A stretch of DNA of 64,000 nt from an uncultured Pelagibacteraceae bacterium (GCA_902604565.1 CACKZF010000001.1:44329-108328); one strand, 5' to 3'; shown: positions 40,798 to 52,042, numbered from the stretch's first letter. Program-made: numbers and translations. The notes: generated by a model not told the origin, from the sequence alone.

Positions 40798-42058
40798 TTT
40801 TATTTTCTAGTATTAAGTCTAAAAATAATGCAGCAGTCCAAGAAAAATTTGTAGCACCAAACCCTTTACCGGTTTTGCAACTAAAATATTCATTAAACCC
40901 TTTTTGCTTTACTAAATTAATAGTTTTTCTTTTAATTTGTTTAGCAAATTTAATATTCTTATTTTTTAATCCTTGATATATTATCCAATTACAATTAATC
41001 CATACTGGGCCTCTCCAATATCTTTTCTCCTCAAATTTTTGGTGAGTTGATTTTACACTTGATAATAAATATTTTTCTTTAGAACTATGTTTTTTTAAGT
41101 TTTTAATAATTTTATTATTTAATACTTTGTCTTTTAAATCTGCAAATAAAATAAAATAATGAGTAATTGATGGAATATTTATTTTTTTTTTATTTTTCAA
41201 ATCGATGTTAAAAAATGTATTTTTTTTCTGATCATATAATTTTACAATTTTAATTTCAGATCTTGATATATAAGATTCTAATTCAGTACTTTGCAAATTG
41301 AATATACTTAATAATTTAAGAAGATCTTTATTTGCTCTTAAAAATATAGAGTTAAAACCAACATCAACTACATTGAATAAAGATACTTTATAAAGTTTTT
41401 TTGGATTATAATTGTTTTTTCTTAAATGATTTTTGATAGTTACGTATCTATCATAATCAATATCTAATGGTCTATATTCAGGATTAACAACCTTGTTATC
41501 TCCCCTTTTATATTTTAGGTTTTTTGGGACTTTTACTTTGCTCATAGGCTCATCCCACAATGGTGAATTATCGTAGCCACTTTCCCAAGGGTGCAAAATT
41601 GACACTAATCCAGTATTATTTGGGTCTCTAAATTTAATAAACCATTTGTGGTATTTTAATATTCCCTTAATTATTTTTTTTAATTCAGCTTTATCTTTAT
41701 TATTAATTTTTTTTTTATCTAAAATTAGTTTTAAAATTATTGCAAGAATTGGTGGTTGAGTAATACCAGATGAATGTATTTTATTTCCACAAGCCCAAAC
41801 AGAATGGTTTGGATAATAATTGGTATTTAAATCGTGAAACAAAATGTGGGGTATCATTCCATCTTTCCATTGACCTCTTATTAATGTCTTTATTTCATCT
41901 AGAGCATATTTGAATTTAAAATGTGAATATCCTAGAGCAATGAAACCTGAGTCCCAATTCCATTGTGCTGGGTACAATTTGTTATTGGTTGGTAATGTAT
42001 ATCCCTTTTTTTTATTGCCTAATAAAACTTTCTTAGCTGATTTGACAAAATCTTCCAT
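40790..42058 (-). CDS. GH63/MGH1-type glycoside hydrolase-like
   Basis: PAQWNWDSGFIALGYSHF; HPWESGYDNSPLWDEPM; YWRGPVWINCNW. Confidence 0.75.
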   Translation of the reverse strand: MEDFVKSAKKVLLGNKKKGYTLPTNNKLYPAQWNWDSGFIALGYSHFKFKYALDEIKTLIRGQWKDGMIPHILFHDLNTNYYPNHSVWACGNKIHSSGITQPPILAIILKLILDKKKINNKDKAELKKIIKGILKYHKWFIKFRDPNNTGLVSILHPWESGYDNSPLWDEPMSKVKVPKNLKYKRGDNKVVNPEYRPLDIDYDRYVTIKNHLRKNNYNPKKLYKVSLFNVVDVGFNSIFLRANKDLLKLLSIFNLQSTELESYISRSEIKIVKLYDQKKNTFFNIDLKNKKKINIPSITHYFILFADLKDKVLNNKIIKNLKKHSSKEKYLLSSVKSTHQKFEEKRYWRGPVWINCNWIIYQGLKNKNIKFAKQIKRKTINLVKQKGFNEYFSCKTGKGFGATNFSWTAALFLDLILENKND

Positions 42059-43251
42059 TAACCCTTTACACTTCCTGCAGTAAGACCACTCACTAAATAT
42101 TTTTCAAAGTATACGAAAATTAACAAAACAGGTATTGTAACAATTACTGACCCAGCCATTAAATATTGTCTTGGTGTTTCAGCATCGCCACTAAGATATT
42201 GTATTGCCCTTGATAATGTAAATGAGTTTGGATTGTCTAAGAACATAAGAGAAAATAAAAACTCATTCCACGCAATCATAAAGACATATAAAGCAACTGA
42301 AGAGATTGCAGGTATACTTAAAGGCAAAATTATTTTTATAATTATGCCAAACCAATTTAATTTGTCCATGATTGCAGCTTCTTCTAGTTCTTTGGGAATG
42401 CTTCTAAAGTAACCTTGTAACATATAAATTGCAACTGGCAAAGTAGTTGCTGTGTAAACAATTAATAAACCTCCTACTGAGTTCCTTAATCCTAGTTGAC
42501 TAAAAACAGTATATAAAGGAATTACCAATACTATAGCAGGAAACATATAAATAATTAAAATTGAAGTCGACAGAAAGTTTTTTCCAAAGAAATTTAACCT
42601 AGCTACAGCATAAGCAGCTGGTATTGCAAATAGTAAAGTAACTATGACTGTCCCGATCGAAACAAATGTACTTATAAGTATGTATCTGCCAAATTTATAT
42701 GTATCAAATATCACAAAGTAAGACTTAAATAATTCCTTAAAGTCCTGGTTAAAATTAATACTAAAATCTAAAGGATTAATTAACAAAGCAGCTTGAGTTT
42801 TAAAGCTTGTAATCAACATCATATAAAATGGAAATAAAATGACAAATGAAAATAAAACAATTCCAAAAAGAGTTAAAAAATCAAACACTACTATTTGTGA
42901 CGAATGCTCGGATGCTAAGTATTTTTGATTGTACTTATTAATTTTAAATGAAAAAAATATCAGAATTGCAAATATTCCAATATTATACCAAATGGGCATT
43001 ACCTGAACGATATATCCATCGAAAATTGTAAATATAAGAGCAAAAAAAGTTGATTTAATTAAATAATTTAACTTTTCTCCTATAAGTAAATTTAAAAGGC
43101 TAATTGCGATACCTAAAGTAATAATTATTGCAAAATTGAAATTTTTTAACTCAACTCCTTGCAACGTTACTAAAATTTTCCAAATAGAGACCAAAGAAAA
43201 CAAAAATATAGACGAAATTAATGCGTAGTATATTAAACTTTTAGTTTTCAT
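42058..43251 (-). CDS. MalG-type carbohydrate ABC permease with N-terminal hydrophobic extension
   Basis: ELEEAAIMDKLNWFGIIIKIILPLSIPAISSVALYVFMIAWNEFLFSLMF. Confidence 0.9.
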   Translation of the reverse strand: MKTKSLIYYALISSIFLFSLVSIWKILVTLQGVELKNFNFAIIITLGIAISLLNLLIGEKLNYLIKSTFFALIFTIFDGYIVQVMPIWYNIGIFAILIFFSFKINKYNQKYLASEHSSQIVVFDFLTLFGIVLFSFVILFPFYMMLITSFKTQAALLINPLDFSINFNQDFKELFKSYFVIFDTYKFGRYILISTFVSIGTVIVTLLFAIPAAYAVARLNFFGKNFLSTSILIIYMFPAIVLVIPLYTVFSQLGLRNSVGGLLIVYTATTLPVAIYMLQGYFRSIPKELEEAAIMDKLNWFGIIIKIILPLSIPAISSVALYVFMIAWNEFLFSLMFLDNPNSFTLSRAIQYLSGDAETPRQYLMAGSVIVTIPVLLIFVYFEKYLVSGLTAGSVKG

Positions 43252-44500
43252 CAGCCCTCTTACCTATTAATTTAAAGTAAACGAACATAAATATTAGCAA
43301 CAAAGCAACTATTACAATTGATACTGCTGATCCCATACCAATATCGGAAATAGTGAAGCCTTGCTCATAAACATTTATTGGCAAAGTTCTGGTTCCAGAG
43401 GCACCTCCTGTTAATAAAAAAATATCCTCAAATTTATTAAAGTTCCAAATAAACCTAATCATAAAAAGAATAGATATGACAGCTGTTATTTGAGGAAGAG
43501 TAATATTAATAAATTTTTGTAGAGGACCAGCACCATCCACTTCAGCTGCCTCATATAATTCTTTAGGAACTGCTTGCAGTCGAGCTAATATAAATAAGAA
43601 TGCTAAAGGAAAGTATCTCCAAATTTCAAAAATAATAACAGTTGTTAATGCTAATCGTAATTTAAGATCAAAACCAAAAAAATTTATAGTTAAATATTTT
43701 TGACCAAGTAAATTTAAGGGTTCCTGGATAACTTGAAAATTCATCAGAAGATTGTTTAAAGTTCCACTGTAAGGATCTAGTAATAACTCCCAAGTATAAG
43801 CTAAGGCAACAACTGGACCCACATACGGAAAAAGCAAAACACTTCTCATAAATGTTCTTCCAAAAAACTTCTGGTTTACAAGTTGTGCTGTAAGTATACC
43901 AAATACAATTGAACCAATTGTGCCAAAAAAAGTATAGTAAAAAGTAGTTGATAATAAATCAAAAAATTCATTTTGAAAAAATACCTTTTTAAAATTCTTT
44001 AATGTAAAATTAGTATTTAATAAAATATTATCTGATTTACCTGTTAATTTTGGTTTAATAGTTTTTAATTCTTTTTTATTTAATTGTTTGCCATCAGAAC
44101 TCTTTAATAATATTTGAAAATTTTCCTTGTATTTTGCTTCCCAATTTCCAAATTCACAATAAATTTTATTTGATTTGACCCTGCATCTTTCATCTAAATT
44201 AATAGGTTTGATATTCTTAGGTAATTTATCTTGAAATTTAACATCCCTTATTTCTAAAATTAATGAACTATTTCTAAGTTTATAAATAACCTTTAATTGA
44301 TCCGGATTATCTTTAATGGATTTTATAATTTTTTTTGCTCTAGGTTCAGGGATCCTGATATCTTTTAGACCAACCTCTTTAAAACTTATCCATACATTTG
44401 CAAATATTGGAAATAAGATGATTGAAAAAACAAGGAAAACTGCAGGTAATATTAATATATATGCAGTTCTTTTTTCTATTTTTGAAAGTGTATCACTCAT
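43241..44500 (-). CDS. MalF-type carbohydrate ABC permease with large periplasmic insert
   Basis: ELYEAAEVDGAGPLQKFINITLPQI; about 120-aa hydrophilic insert after TM1. Confidence 0.9.
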   Translation of the reverse strand: MSDTLSKIEKRTAYILILPAVFLVFSIILFPIFANVWISFKEVGLKDIRIPEPRAKKIIKSIKDNPDQLKVIYKLRNSSLILEIRDVKFQDKLPKNIKPINLDERCRVKSNKIYCEFGNWEAKYKENFQILLKSSDGKQLNKKELKTIKPKLTGKSDNILLNTNFTLKNFKKVFFQNEFFDLLSTTFYYTFFGTIGSIVFGILTAQLVNQKFFGRTFMRSVLLFPYVGPVVALAYTWELLLDPYSGTLNNLLMNFQVIQEPLNLLGQKYLTINFFGFDLKLRLALTTVIIFEIWRYFPLAFLFILARLQAVPKELYEAAEVDGAGPLQKFINITLPQITAVISILFMIRFIWNFNKFEDIFLLTGGASGTRTLPINVYEQGFTISDIGMGSAVSIVIVALLLIFMFVYFKLIGKRADEN

Positions 44501-44503
44501 AAA

Positions 44504-44533
44504 AAAAGCGGATAATACATATTATCCGCTTTT
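44504..44533 (-). terminator. 13-bp perfect hairpin between binding protein and permease genes
   Basis: AAAAGCGGATAAT-ACAT-ATTATCCGCTTTT. Confidence 0.8.
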
Positions 44534-44554
44534 ATTTAAATTTAAATTACTAGA

Positions 44555-45883
44555 TTAAAATTGAGAGAGTTTTTGATTGATCATATCTACTGCTTGATCA
44601 ATATCAATCTGTCCATCAACATAAAGTCTAGTTATTCTATTAATAAACTTGTTATTAATAATTTTAGAAGCTCTAGAAAGTTCACCTTCTTTTACACCCC
44701 ATCTTTGAGCCTTATCTAATCCAGCAACGATATTATTTATAACATCCTCTGAATATAAGTCTGATAAAGGAGCTTTTCTATCAACTCCAACAGGCAATTT
44801 ACTCCATGCTTTTGTAAATGCTTCAGGATCACTTGAGTTTCCTCTTCTCACAGGAAATTTACCCTCAGGTGCGATTGAAAGAGTCTTTGTATAACCCTCA
44901 TCCATTGAGTATTTAATAAAAGCACTTGCTTCTTCTGTGTCAGCATCAGCAGTTATTCCAAAATATCTGACATCAGCCCAAGCAGCTCCTTTATTATTAT
45001 TAGGACCTTTTAGGTTCGTGATGAAGCCAGTTTTTGAAGCTAACTCACTAGATGTTGGATCACTATTTATTGTTGGAGGCGCTGAGTCTCTTAAGCCAGC
45101 TAATTCATCCATAATAAATGGAGACCAAATTATCATAGGAGTTTTTCCTGCAAAGTATAGTTCTCTTGATTGCTTCCAATATAATTCTCCTGGAGGACTT
45201 GCATTTGCAATAACTTTATAAAACTCCAAAGAGGCTTTTAGTTTTTTACCCTGCTTTCTTATTCCATCTTTTTTTACAACATTTACTCCATTTGCTAAAA
45301 GAACATGTTCTAAAACCTGACTCATAAAATTTTCATCAGTTTTTGTTGCAGCTACAAACCCAAACATTCCATCTCCAGAAAGTGCTTCAACTGCTTTTGT
45401 TATATTTTCATAACTCGTTGGCGGCTCAAGACCTGCTTTTTCAAATAAGTCTTTTCTATAAACGACCATTTGCGTCCAACCATCAACTGGTACAGCCGCT
45501 ATTTTTGATCCTTTTTTAGCCATGTTTAAAGCACCTGGTGCAAATGTTTTTTTACCAAGTTCTTTTACAACAGCATTATTTGCATCAACATCTAATATTC
45601 CAGCTTCTGCCCAAGGTAATACATACTGTAATGTATGATAGATTACATCAGGAAGATCACCAGCTGCTGCTGCTGCAGTTGCTCTTGTTCCTAAATCTTT
45701 TTCTTCTACAGGAATAACTTCAACTTTGATGCCAGTTTTAGCTTCAAAATCTTTAGCCATTGCTTCTTGTTTAGCCATTCTAGCTGGCTGAACTTCTGTA
45801 GTCCAAAAAGTGATGTCTGCAAAACTAATATTTGTAATAAAAAATATAAGCGCACAGACCGTTATTATTGTTTTTTTAATCAT
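44555..45883 (-). CDS. Carbohydrate-type extracellular solute-binding protein
   Basis: Signal peptide; ITFWTTEVQPARMAKQEAMAKDFEAKTGIKVEVIPVEE. Confidence 0.9.
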   Translation of the reverse strand: MIKKTIITVCALIFFITNISFADITFWTTEVQPARMAKQEAMAKDFEAKTGIKVEVIPVEEKDLGTRATAAAAAGDLPDVIYHTLQYVLPWAEAGILDVDANNAVVKELGKKTFAPGALNMAKKGSKIAAVPVDGWTQMVVYRKDLFEKAGLEPPTSYENITKAVEALSGDGMFGFVAATKTDENFMSQVLEHVLLANGVNVVKKDGIRKQGKKLKASLEFYKVIANASPPGELYWKQSRELYFAGKTPMIIWSPFIMDELAGLRDSAPPTINSDPTSSELASKTGFITNLKGPNNNKGAAWADVRYFGITADADTEEASAFIKYSMDEGYTKTLSIAPEGKFPVRRGNSSDPEAFTKAWSKLPVGVDRKAPLSDLYSEDVINNIVAGLDKAQRWGVKEGELSRASKIINNKFINRITRLYVDGQIDIDQAVDMINQKLSQF

Positions 45884-45994
45884 TGATTCCCCTCTTTTCG
45901 TTGATTAATAAATTAAATGTATCAGCGAGAGAAATGAATGACAATAAGTTAAAAAAGTCACTCCTAATCAAAAAGTCAATAAATATAATATGTT

Positions 45995-46951
45995 TTAAAT
46001 CAAAAATTTTTTATTTTTTAGAATTGCTCTAATCATTCTGAACATCAAAGGAATTTTTTTTGAATTAAATTTTTTTAAAATAAATGGCGCAATTTCTCTC
46101 ACAAGTTGTTCGCCTTCTACTGTATCATTTACCATAAACTTTTTTTTAGCACTTTTGAAAGTAAAACCTTGTCCTAAATAGTTTCCCATTTTGCTATTTC
46201 TTCCACCTGCAGCGCTTACATACAGGTCTCCAACTCCTGCTAGACTTAAAACTGTTTCTTCTTTTCCTTTTAACTGTCTAGTTATGTATTTCATTTCTGA
46301 TAGTGATTTTTGAAATAGACTTGAAGATTTATTCAAACTTAAACCAGAGCCAATTATCATAGAATAAATATTTTTTATTGCTGAACATATTTCAACACCA
46401 ATTACATCTTTAGAGTATTCTATTAAATAATATTTAGTTGAAATCATTTTACCTAACAATTTTGCAGTTTTAATGTTTTTGTTAGCTATAATTACACTTG
46501 TTTGACTTTTTCTCACTAATTCTTTTGCCAAACAAGGTCCCTTCAAAACTGATAAATTAAATTTAGGATAATTTTTTAAAAGAGTTTGAGAAATAGTCAT
46601 AATTTTTTTATTTCTCTTATCGTATTTGAGACCTTTTGTAAGAATTAAAATTGGAGATTTTACTTTATAATTATTTAATTCTTTGCCAATAAAATTGATA
46701 CCTGATAAACTTAATGCAACAACGATAAGATCATATTTTTCAAGAAATAATTCTTTGGCATATTTTTTAAATATTAGTTTTTTTGAAAGATTAATTTTTA
46801 AACCTGAATGAAATTTATTTTTTGATGATAAATTTTTAATAAATCTTTGACTGTATGGCTCTGTTATAAATACTTTGTGATTATTATCTATACATGGAAC
46901 AGAGAATGCTGACCCCATAGCCCCACCTCCAATAATTAGAATTTTTTTCAT
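45995..46951 (-). CDS. gpsA: Glycerol-3-phosphate dehydrogenase [NAD(P)+]
   Basis: MKKILIIGGGAMGSAFSVPC start at 46951; VLKGPCLAKEL; LAGVGDLYVSAAGGRNSKMG. Confidence 0.9.
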   Translation of the reverse strand: MKKILIIGGGAMGSAFSVPCIDNNHKVFITEPYSQRFIKNLSSKNKFHSGLKINLSKKLIFKKYAKELFLEKYDLIVVALSLSGINFIGKELNNYKVKSPILILTKGLKYDKRNKKIMTISQTLLKNYPKFNLSVLKGPCLAKELVRKSQTSVIIANKNIKTAKLLGKMISTKYYLIEYSKDVIGVEICSAIKNIYSMIIGSGLSLNKSSSLFQKSLSEMKYITRQLKGKEETVLSLAGVGDLYVSAAGGRNSKMGNYLGQGFTFKSAKKKFMVNDTVEGEQLVREIAPFILKKFNSKKIPLMFRMIRAILKNKKFLI

Positions 46952-47066
46952 AAATAAATTCACTAAAAATAAACTATTTATTAATAACAAGTAAATTTAA
47001 AGAAAAAATAGTTTTATTTTTTTTGATTTGTTTAATAAGATAAACTTTAAAAATTATACAGTTTAT

Positions 47067-48395
47067 ATGAATAAAATAGCAATAATTGGTGCAGGGCCTT
47101 GTGGTTTATCAATGTTAAGAGCCTTCGAACATGCTGAGCAAAAAGGAGAAAAGGTTCCAGAAATCGTATGTTTTGAAAAACAAGATGATTGGGGAGGGCT
47201 ATGGAACTACAGTTGGAGAACTGGTTCAGATCAATATGGTGATCCTGTTCCCAACAGTATGTATAGATATTTATGGTCAAATGGACCAAAAGAATGTTTG
47301 GAATTTGCAGACTATTCTTTTGACAAGCATTTTGGAAAACCTATTCCATCTTTTCCACCTAGAGAAGTATTATATAATTATATAATTGGAAGAGTAAGTA
47401 AAGGAAAAATTAAAAGCAAAATTAAATTTAGCACAAGTGTAAAGAGTGTAAATTATAATTCAGATAAATTTGAAGTTAGCTATCAAGATAAAACTAACAA
47501 TAAAATTTTGTCTGACAAGTTTGATTATGTAGTTGTTTCAACTGGACATTTTTCAGTTCCATTTATTCCTGAATACAAGGGTATGAGTTCTTTTCCAGGA
47601 AGAATAATGCATTCTCATGATTTTAGAGATGCTGAAGAATTTAGAGATAAAAATGTGATAGTGCTTGGAAGCAGTTATTCAGCTGAAGATGTTGCTCTAC
47701 AATGTAATAAATATGGAGCTAAAAGTGTAACCATAGGTTATAGACATAATCCAATGGGTTTTAAATGGCCTTCTGGTATGAAAGAAGTTTACTATCTAGA
47801 TAGATTAGACGGTAACAAAGCAATTTTTAAAGATGGTACAGAACAAGAAGCAGATGTAATTATATTATGCACTGGCTACCTGCATCATTTTCCATTTTTG
47901 AACGAAAAACTAAGTCTCAAAACCCACAACAGATTATATCCGCCAAAATTATACAAAGGAGTAGTTTGGCAAGATAATCACAAGCTAATGTACCTGGGCA
48001 TGCAGGATCAATTTCATACTTTTAATATGTTTGATTGCCAAGCATGGTTCGCAAGGGATGTGATAATGAATAAAATTAAAATTCCAAATGATAGTGAAAT
48101 AGAAAATGATATTTCTAAATGGGTTTCTATGGAAGAAAAATTAGAAAATCCAGATCAAATGATCGATTTTCAAACTGAGTATACTAAAGAGCTTCATGAT
48201 ATGTCAGATTACCCAAAAATTGATTTTGAATTGATAAGAAAACATTTCAAAGATTGGGAACATCATAAAATGGATGATATTTCAACTTACAGAAATAAAT
48301 CTTTTTCATCACCTGTGACTGGATCCATAGCTCCTGTTCATCACACGCCTTGGTCATCTGCGATGGATGACTCTATGGATACTTTTTTAAAATAA
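47067..48395 (+). CDS. tmm: Flavin-containing monooxygenase, trimethylamine monooxygenase
   Basis: ORF 47028..48395, likely start MNKIAIIGAGPCGLSML at 47067; FSTSVKSV; second GSSYSAED; ILCTGYLHHFPF; methylamine gene neighbourhood. Confidence 0.85.
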   Translation: MNKIAIIGAGPCGLSMLRAFEHAEQKGEKVPEIVCFEKQDDWGGLWNYSWRTGSDQYGDPVPNSMYRYLWSNGPKECLEFADYSFDKHFGKPIPSFPPREVLYNYIIGRVSKGKIKSKIKFSTSVKSVNYNSDKFEVSYQDKTNNKILSDKFDYVVVSTGHFSVPFIPEYKGMSSFPGRIMHSHDFRDAEEFRDKNVIVLGSSYSAEDVALQCNKYGAKSVTIGYRHNPMGFKWPSGMKEVYYLDRLDGNKAIFKDGTEQEADVIILCTGYLHHFPFLNEKLSLKTHNRLYPPKLYKGVVWQDNHKLMYLGMQDQFHTFNMFDCQAWFARDVIMNKIKIPNDSEIENDISKWVSMEEKLENPDQMIDFQTEYTKELHDMSDYPKIDFELIRKHFKDWEHHKMDDISTYRNKSFSSPVTGSIAPVHHTPWSSAMDDSMDTFLK

Positions 48396-48401
48396 TAGAA
48401 T

Positions 48402-49880
48402 TTACAATAAAGTTTTCTCGACTGACAGCTTCCACCCATTCAATAGTTTTTTTCTCATTGTCGAACTTAGTTTAGGTTTAAAAGTTTTATCTTTTTTGCA
48501 TTTTCTCTTTATTTGATTTAATGATTTAAATATTCCTATTTGGTATCCAGCAAATAAAGCCACTCCAAGTGCTGTGGTTTCCAAAACTTTGGGTCTTTCC
48601 GTTTTAATATCAATAATATTTGCCAAAAACTGTGAAAACCAGTTATTTTCCACCATACCTCCATCAATTTTTACTATATTAGGTTTTAATCCATCTTTTC
48701 TCATGGCACTAAATAGATCATAGCTTTGGTATGCTACAGATTCTATGACTGCTCTTACCATGGTTTTCCAATCACTATCTCTAGTTAATCCAGTTATAAC
48801 TCCTCTTGCGTCAGGTCTCCAGTATGGAGCTCCCAGCCCACTTAAAGCTGGTACAACATAGACACCTTCATTATTTTTTTTTGATTTAGCAATTTGTTCA
48901 GTGTCATAAGCATTATTAATTAATTTTAACTTATCTCGTAGCCATTGAACACCTGCTCCAGCAGTAAAAATTGAACCTTCGAGAGCAAAAGTATTTTTTC
49001 CATTTAATCTGTAACAAATTGTAGTTAATAATTTATTTTTTGAAAAAATTTTTTTTGACCCAGTATTCATTATTACAAAAGCACCTGTGCCATAGGTACT
49101 TTTAATTGAGCCTTTTTCGAAGCAAGACTGTCCTACAGCTGCAGCTTGTTGATCACCCAAAACTGCAGATATAGGAATTTCATATCCAACTATTTTTTTA
49201 TTTGTTGATCCAAAATTATCCACTGAATTTTTTACATCAGGTAAAATACTTTTTGAGATATTGAGCTTTTTTAAAATTTCTTTGTCCCAAGTGTTATTAT
49301 TTATATTAAACAACATTGTTCTACTTGCATTTGTTGCCTCTGTTAAATGATGTTGTCCATTAGTTAGTTTCCAAATTAAGAAAGTATCAACAGTACCAAA
49401 TAATAAATTATTAGATTTTTGAAGTTTCTTCGAAATTTTTACGTTTTCTAAGATCCATTTAATTTTAGTAGCTGAAAAATATGGATCAATAAATAAACCA
49501 GTTTTTCTTCTAAAAATATTTTCAAATTTTTTTTGCTTAAGCTTTTCACAGTACTCATGAGTTCTTCTATCTTGCCAAACAATTGCATTGTATACTGGTT
49601 TACCCGTTTTCTTGTTCCATAGAATAGTTGTCTCTCTCTGGTTGGTGATTCCGATACTTAATATTTTTCCTTTTAGTAGAGATGCTTTTTTAATTACTCT
49701 TTTTAAAGCTTTAAGAGTTGTTAACCAAATTTCATTTGGATTATGCTCCACCCATCCATTTTTTGGAAAGTATTGATTAAATTCAAACTGAGATGTAAAT
49801 TTTATATTGCCATCTAAATCAAAGAGAATTGCTCTAGTCGATGTTGTACCTTGGTCGATAGCAACAAGAAATTTTTTCAC
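48402..49880 (-). CDS. glpK: Glycerol kinase
   Basis: AIDQGTTSTRAILFD; VDTFLIWKLTNGQHHLTEATNASRTMLFNI; GLGAPYWRPDARG. Confidence 0.96.
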   Translation of the reverse strand: MKKFLVAIDQGTTSTRAILFDLDGNIKFTSQFEFNQYFPKNGWVEHNPNEIWLTTLKALKRVIKKASLLKGKILSIGITNQRETTILWNKKTGKPVYNAIVWQDRRTHEYCEKLKQKKFENIFRRKTGLFIDPYFSATKIKWILENVKISKKLQKSNNLLFGTVDTFLIWKLTNGQHHLTEATNASRTMLFNINNNTWDKEILKKLNISKSILPDVKNSVDNFGSTNKKIVGYEIPISAVLGDQQAAAVGQSCFEKGSIKSTYGTGAFVIMNTGSKKIFSKNKLLTTICYRLNGKNTFALEGSIFTAGAGVQWLRDKLKLINNAYDTEQIAKSKKNNEGVYVVPALSGLGAPYWRPDARGVITGLTRDSDWKTMVRAVIESVAYQSYDLFSAMRKDGLKPNIVKIDGGMVENNWFSQFLANIIDIKTERPKVLETTALGVALFAGYQIGIFKSLNQIKRKCKKDKTFKPKLSSTMRKKLLNGWKLSVEKTLL

Positions 49881-49884
49881 AACT

Positions 49885-52039
49885 TTAGTCTATACCTAAA
49901 TGTTTTTTTCTTTGTCCTACCCAAGTTCTAATTAAATTATCAAAAATTAGTCCAATAAATGCAACACAAATTCCAAGTGTTAACCCAATGCCTGCACCTT
50001 TTTTATCTGATAAAGCTTTTAGAATGTACTGACCTAAATCTTCAGTTCCAATAAAGGCACCAATAATCACCATAAATAAAGCAAAAACTATTGTTTGATT
50101 TAGACCCAACATCATATGTGGAAATGCTAATGGAAATTCTATTTTAAATAGTCTTTGAAACTTTGTGACACCTGACATCGTTGCAGCATCATGTAGTCCA
50201 GCCGGAACACTTCTAAGACCCTCAATTGTGTACCTTGTTGCTGGTATCGTAGCATAAACAATTACAGCAATTAAAACTGAAGTATCTGTAATTCCAAAAA
50301 GCATCATTACAGGAATTAAATATACAAAAGATGGAAAAGTTTGAAATATATCACAAACATTTAACATAAAGTTTGTAGAATGTTTATTTTGAAAACATAA
50401 AGTTCCAACAGTAAATCCAATTGTACAAGATACTAGTACACCAAATGTTGCCATGTATGTGGTTACTAGAGCTCTATCCCACCATGGGCTTAGAGCTATA
50501 AATAAAGTTAAACCACAAACAACTAAAGCAGATCTAACTCCACCAATTAAATATCCAGCTCCAACAACTAATACTAATGTAGCTATAGCAGGCATTCTTA
50601 AATACAAAGCTCTCATCGGTTGAAGCACATCAACAATTAGCCAAGTATTAAATGCTTTTATATATACAAAAAAAGTGTCAAATATCCAGTCAACTCCTTT
50701 ATTCCAAAAGTCTGCTGTTGATATTCCTTTGTTATGTGGAACTTCGAATAAATAATTATATCCTTCTTTAAAATAAATTGATCCAAAGTAAGCTAATAGA
50801 ATACCTGCGATAACTACAACACCAAAGGATAGTGCATTTTTATTTCTTTGAAAAAAATTTAAATTACCAAAATAATCAACTTGTTTGTTTGCCCATGCTA
50901 ATGACATCTTATCTAATAGAATTGCAATCAAGCTAATGCAAAGACCTGCTTCTAATGCTAATCCAATATTCAACTGATTTAAGGCTAATAATAAATTAAA
51001 ACCTAAACCTTTTGCTCCTATAAATGCTGAGATAACTGCCATAGAAAAACAAACCATTATAACTTGGTTAACTCCTATTAAAATATCTCTTCTTGCTGTT
51101 GGAATTAATACTTTAGACATTAGTTGCCAGTTATTACATCCACTCATTCTACCAGCTTCAATTACCTCAGGAGGCACAGCTCTTAAACCTAATAAAGTTA
51201 AAAGTATCATTGGTGGTACAGCAACGATCATTGTTATAATTACTGCGGCATGGTCTCCGACCCCAAAAAGAACTAGCGCAGGAACTAATACCGCATACTG
51301 GGGCATTGTCTGCATAACTAAAAGTATTGGATAAAGAGCTTTTTCTACTCTTTTACTTTTGTATGCCGCAACACCCAAACTTAAACCAAAAATAAATGAA
51401 AGAGGTGCTGCAACTAATATAAAAGAAAGTGTTTGCATAGATGGTTTCCATTGCCCGAATATTGAAATGTAAGTCATTGATAAAAGTGCATATATCGCCA
51501 ATCCTTTACCTCCTAATTTGTAAGCAAGTATTGCTGATCCAGTTGCTACAATAGTCCAGGGTAAGCCTGGCAGTTCTGCCCAAGGGTTAGCATCAATCCA
51601 ATCCCAACTAGTAAAAGCAACAATTGTTTCAAGACCTCCTAACAAAATCTCTCTAATCAGTTCTATTAGAAAAGTCATAAATGCAGTTAAGTTTCTAGTT
51701 ATTTGTAAAACTAAAGGTCGAGTTTTATATTCTTGCGTATCTTCATTCCAAAATTCCATTGGCATCCAATCATTCATTAAGAAAAATAATGAATCATTTA
51801 TCCAAATCGGTAACCATCCAAGCAGTGGTGGCAACCTCCAAAAAACATCAAAAGCATAATATCTAACTTCTTTACCTAGAAATACAAAGGCACTCTGATT
51901 AGGGTCTTTTACAAATTCAGCCTGTCCTCTTATAAATTTATATGTTTCAGGTACATCGATTGCAAAGCATAGTGCAAAAAAAGACAATCAATAAAAATAA
52001 CCATTGAAATAATTTTGGGTATTTTTTTATAACTTCCAT
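49885..52039 (-). CDS. tmoW: Fused double-permease, TmoW-like (TMAO/betaine ABC permease); apparent frameshift near 5' end
   Basis: Two ProW-type permease domains in one ORF (49885..51987). Upstream ATG at 52039 encodes MEVIKKYPKLFQWLFLLIVFF, joining the ORF only if the A7 tract 51976..51982 is one base shorter. Confidence 0.78.
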
Positions 52040-52042
52040 GAT

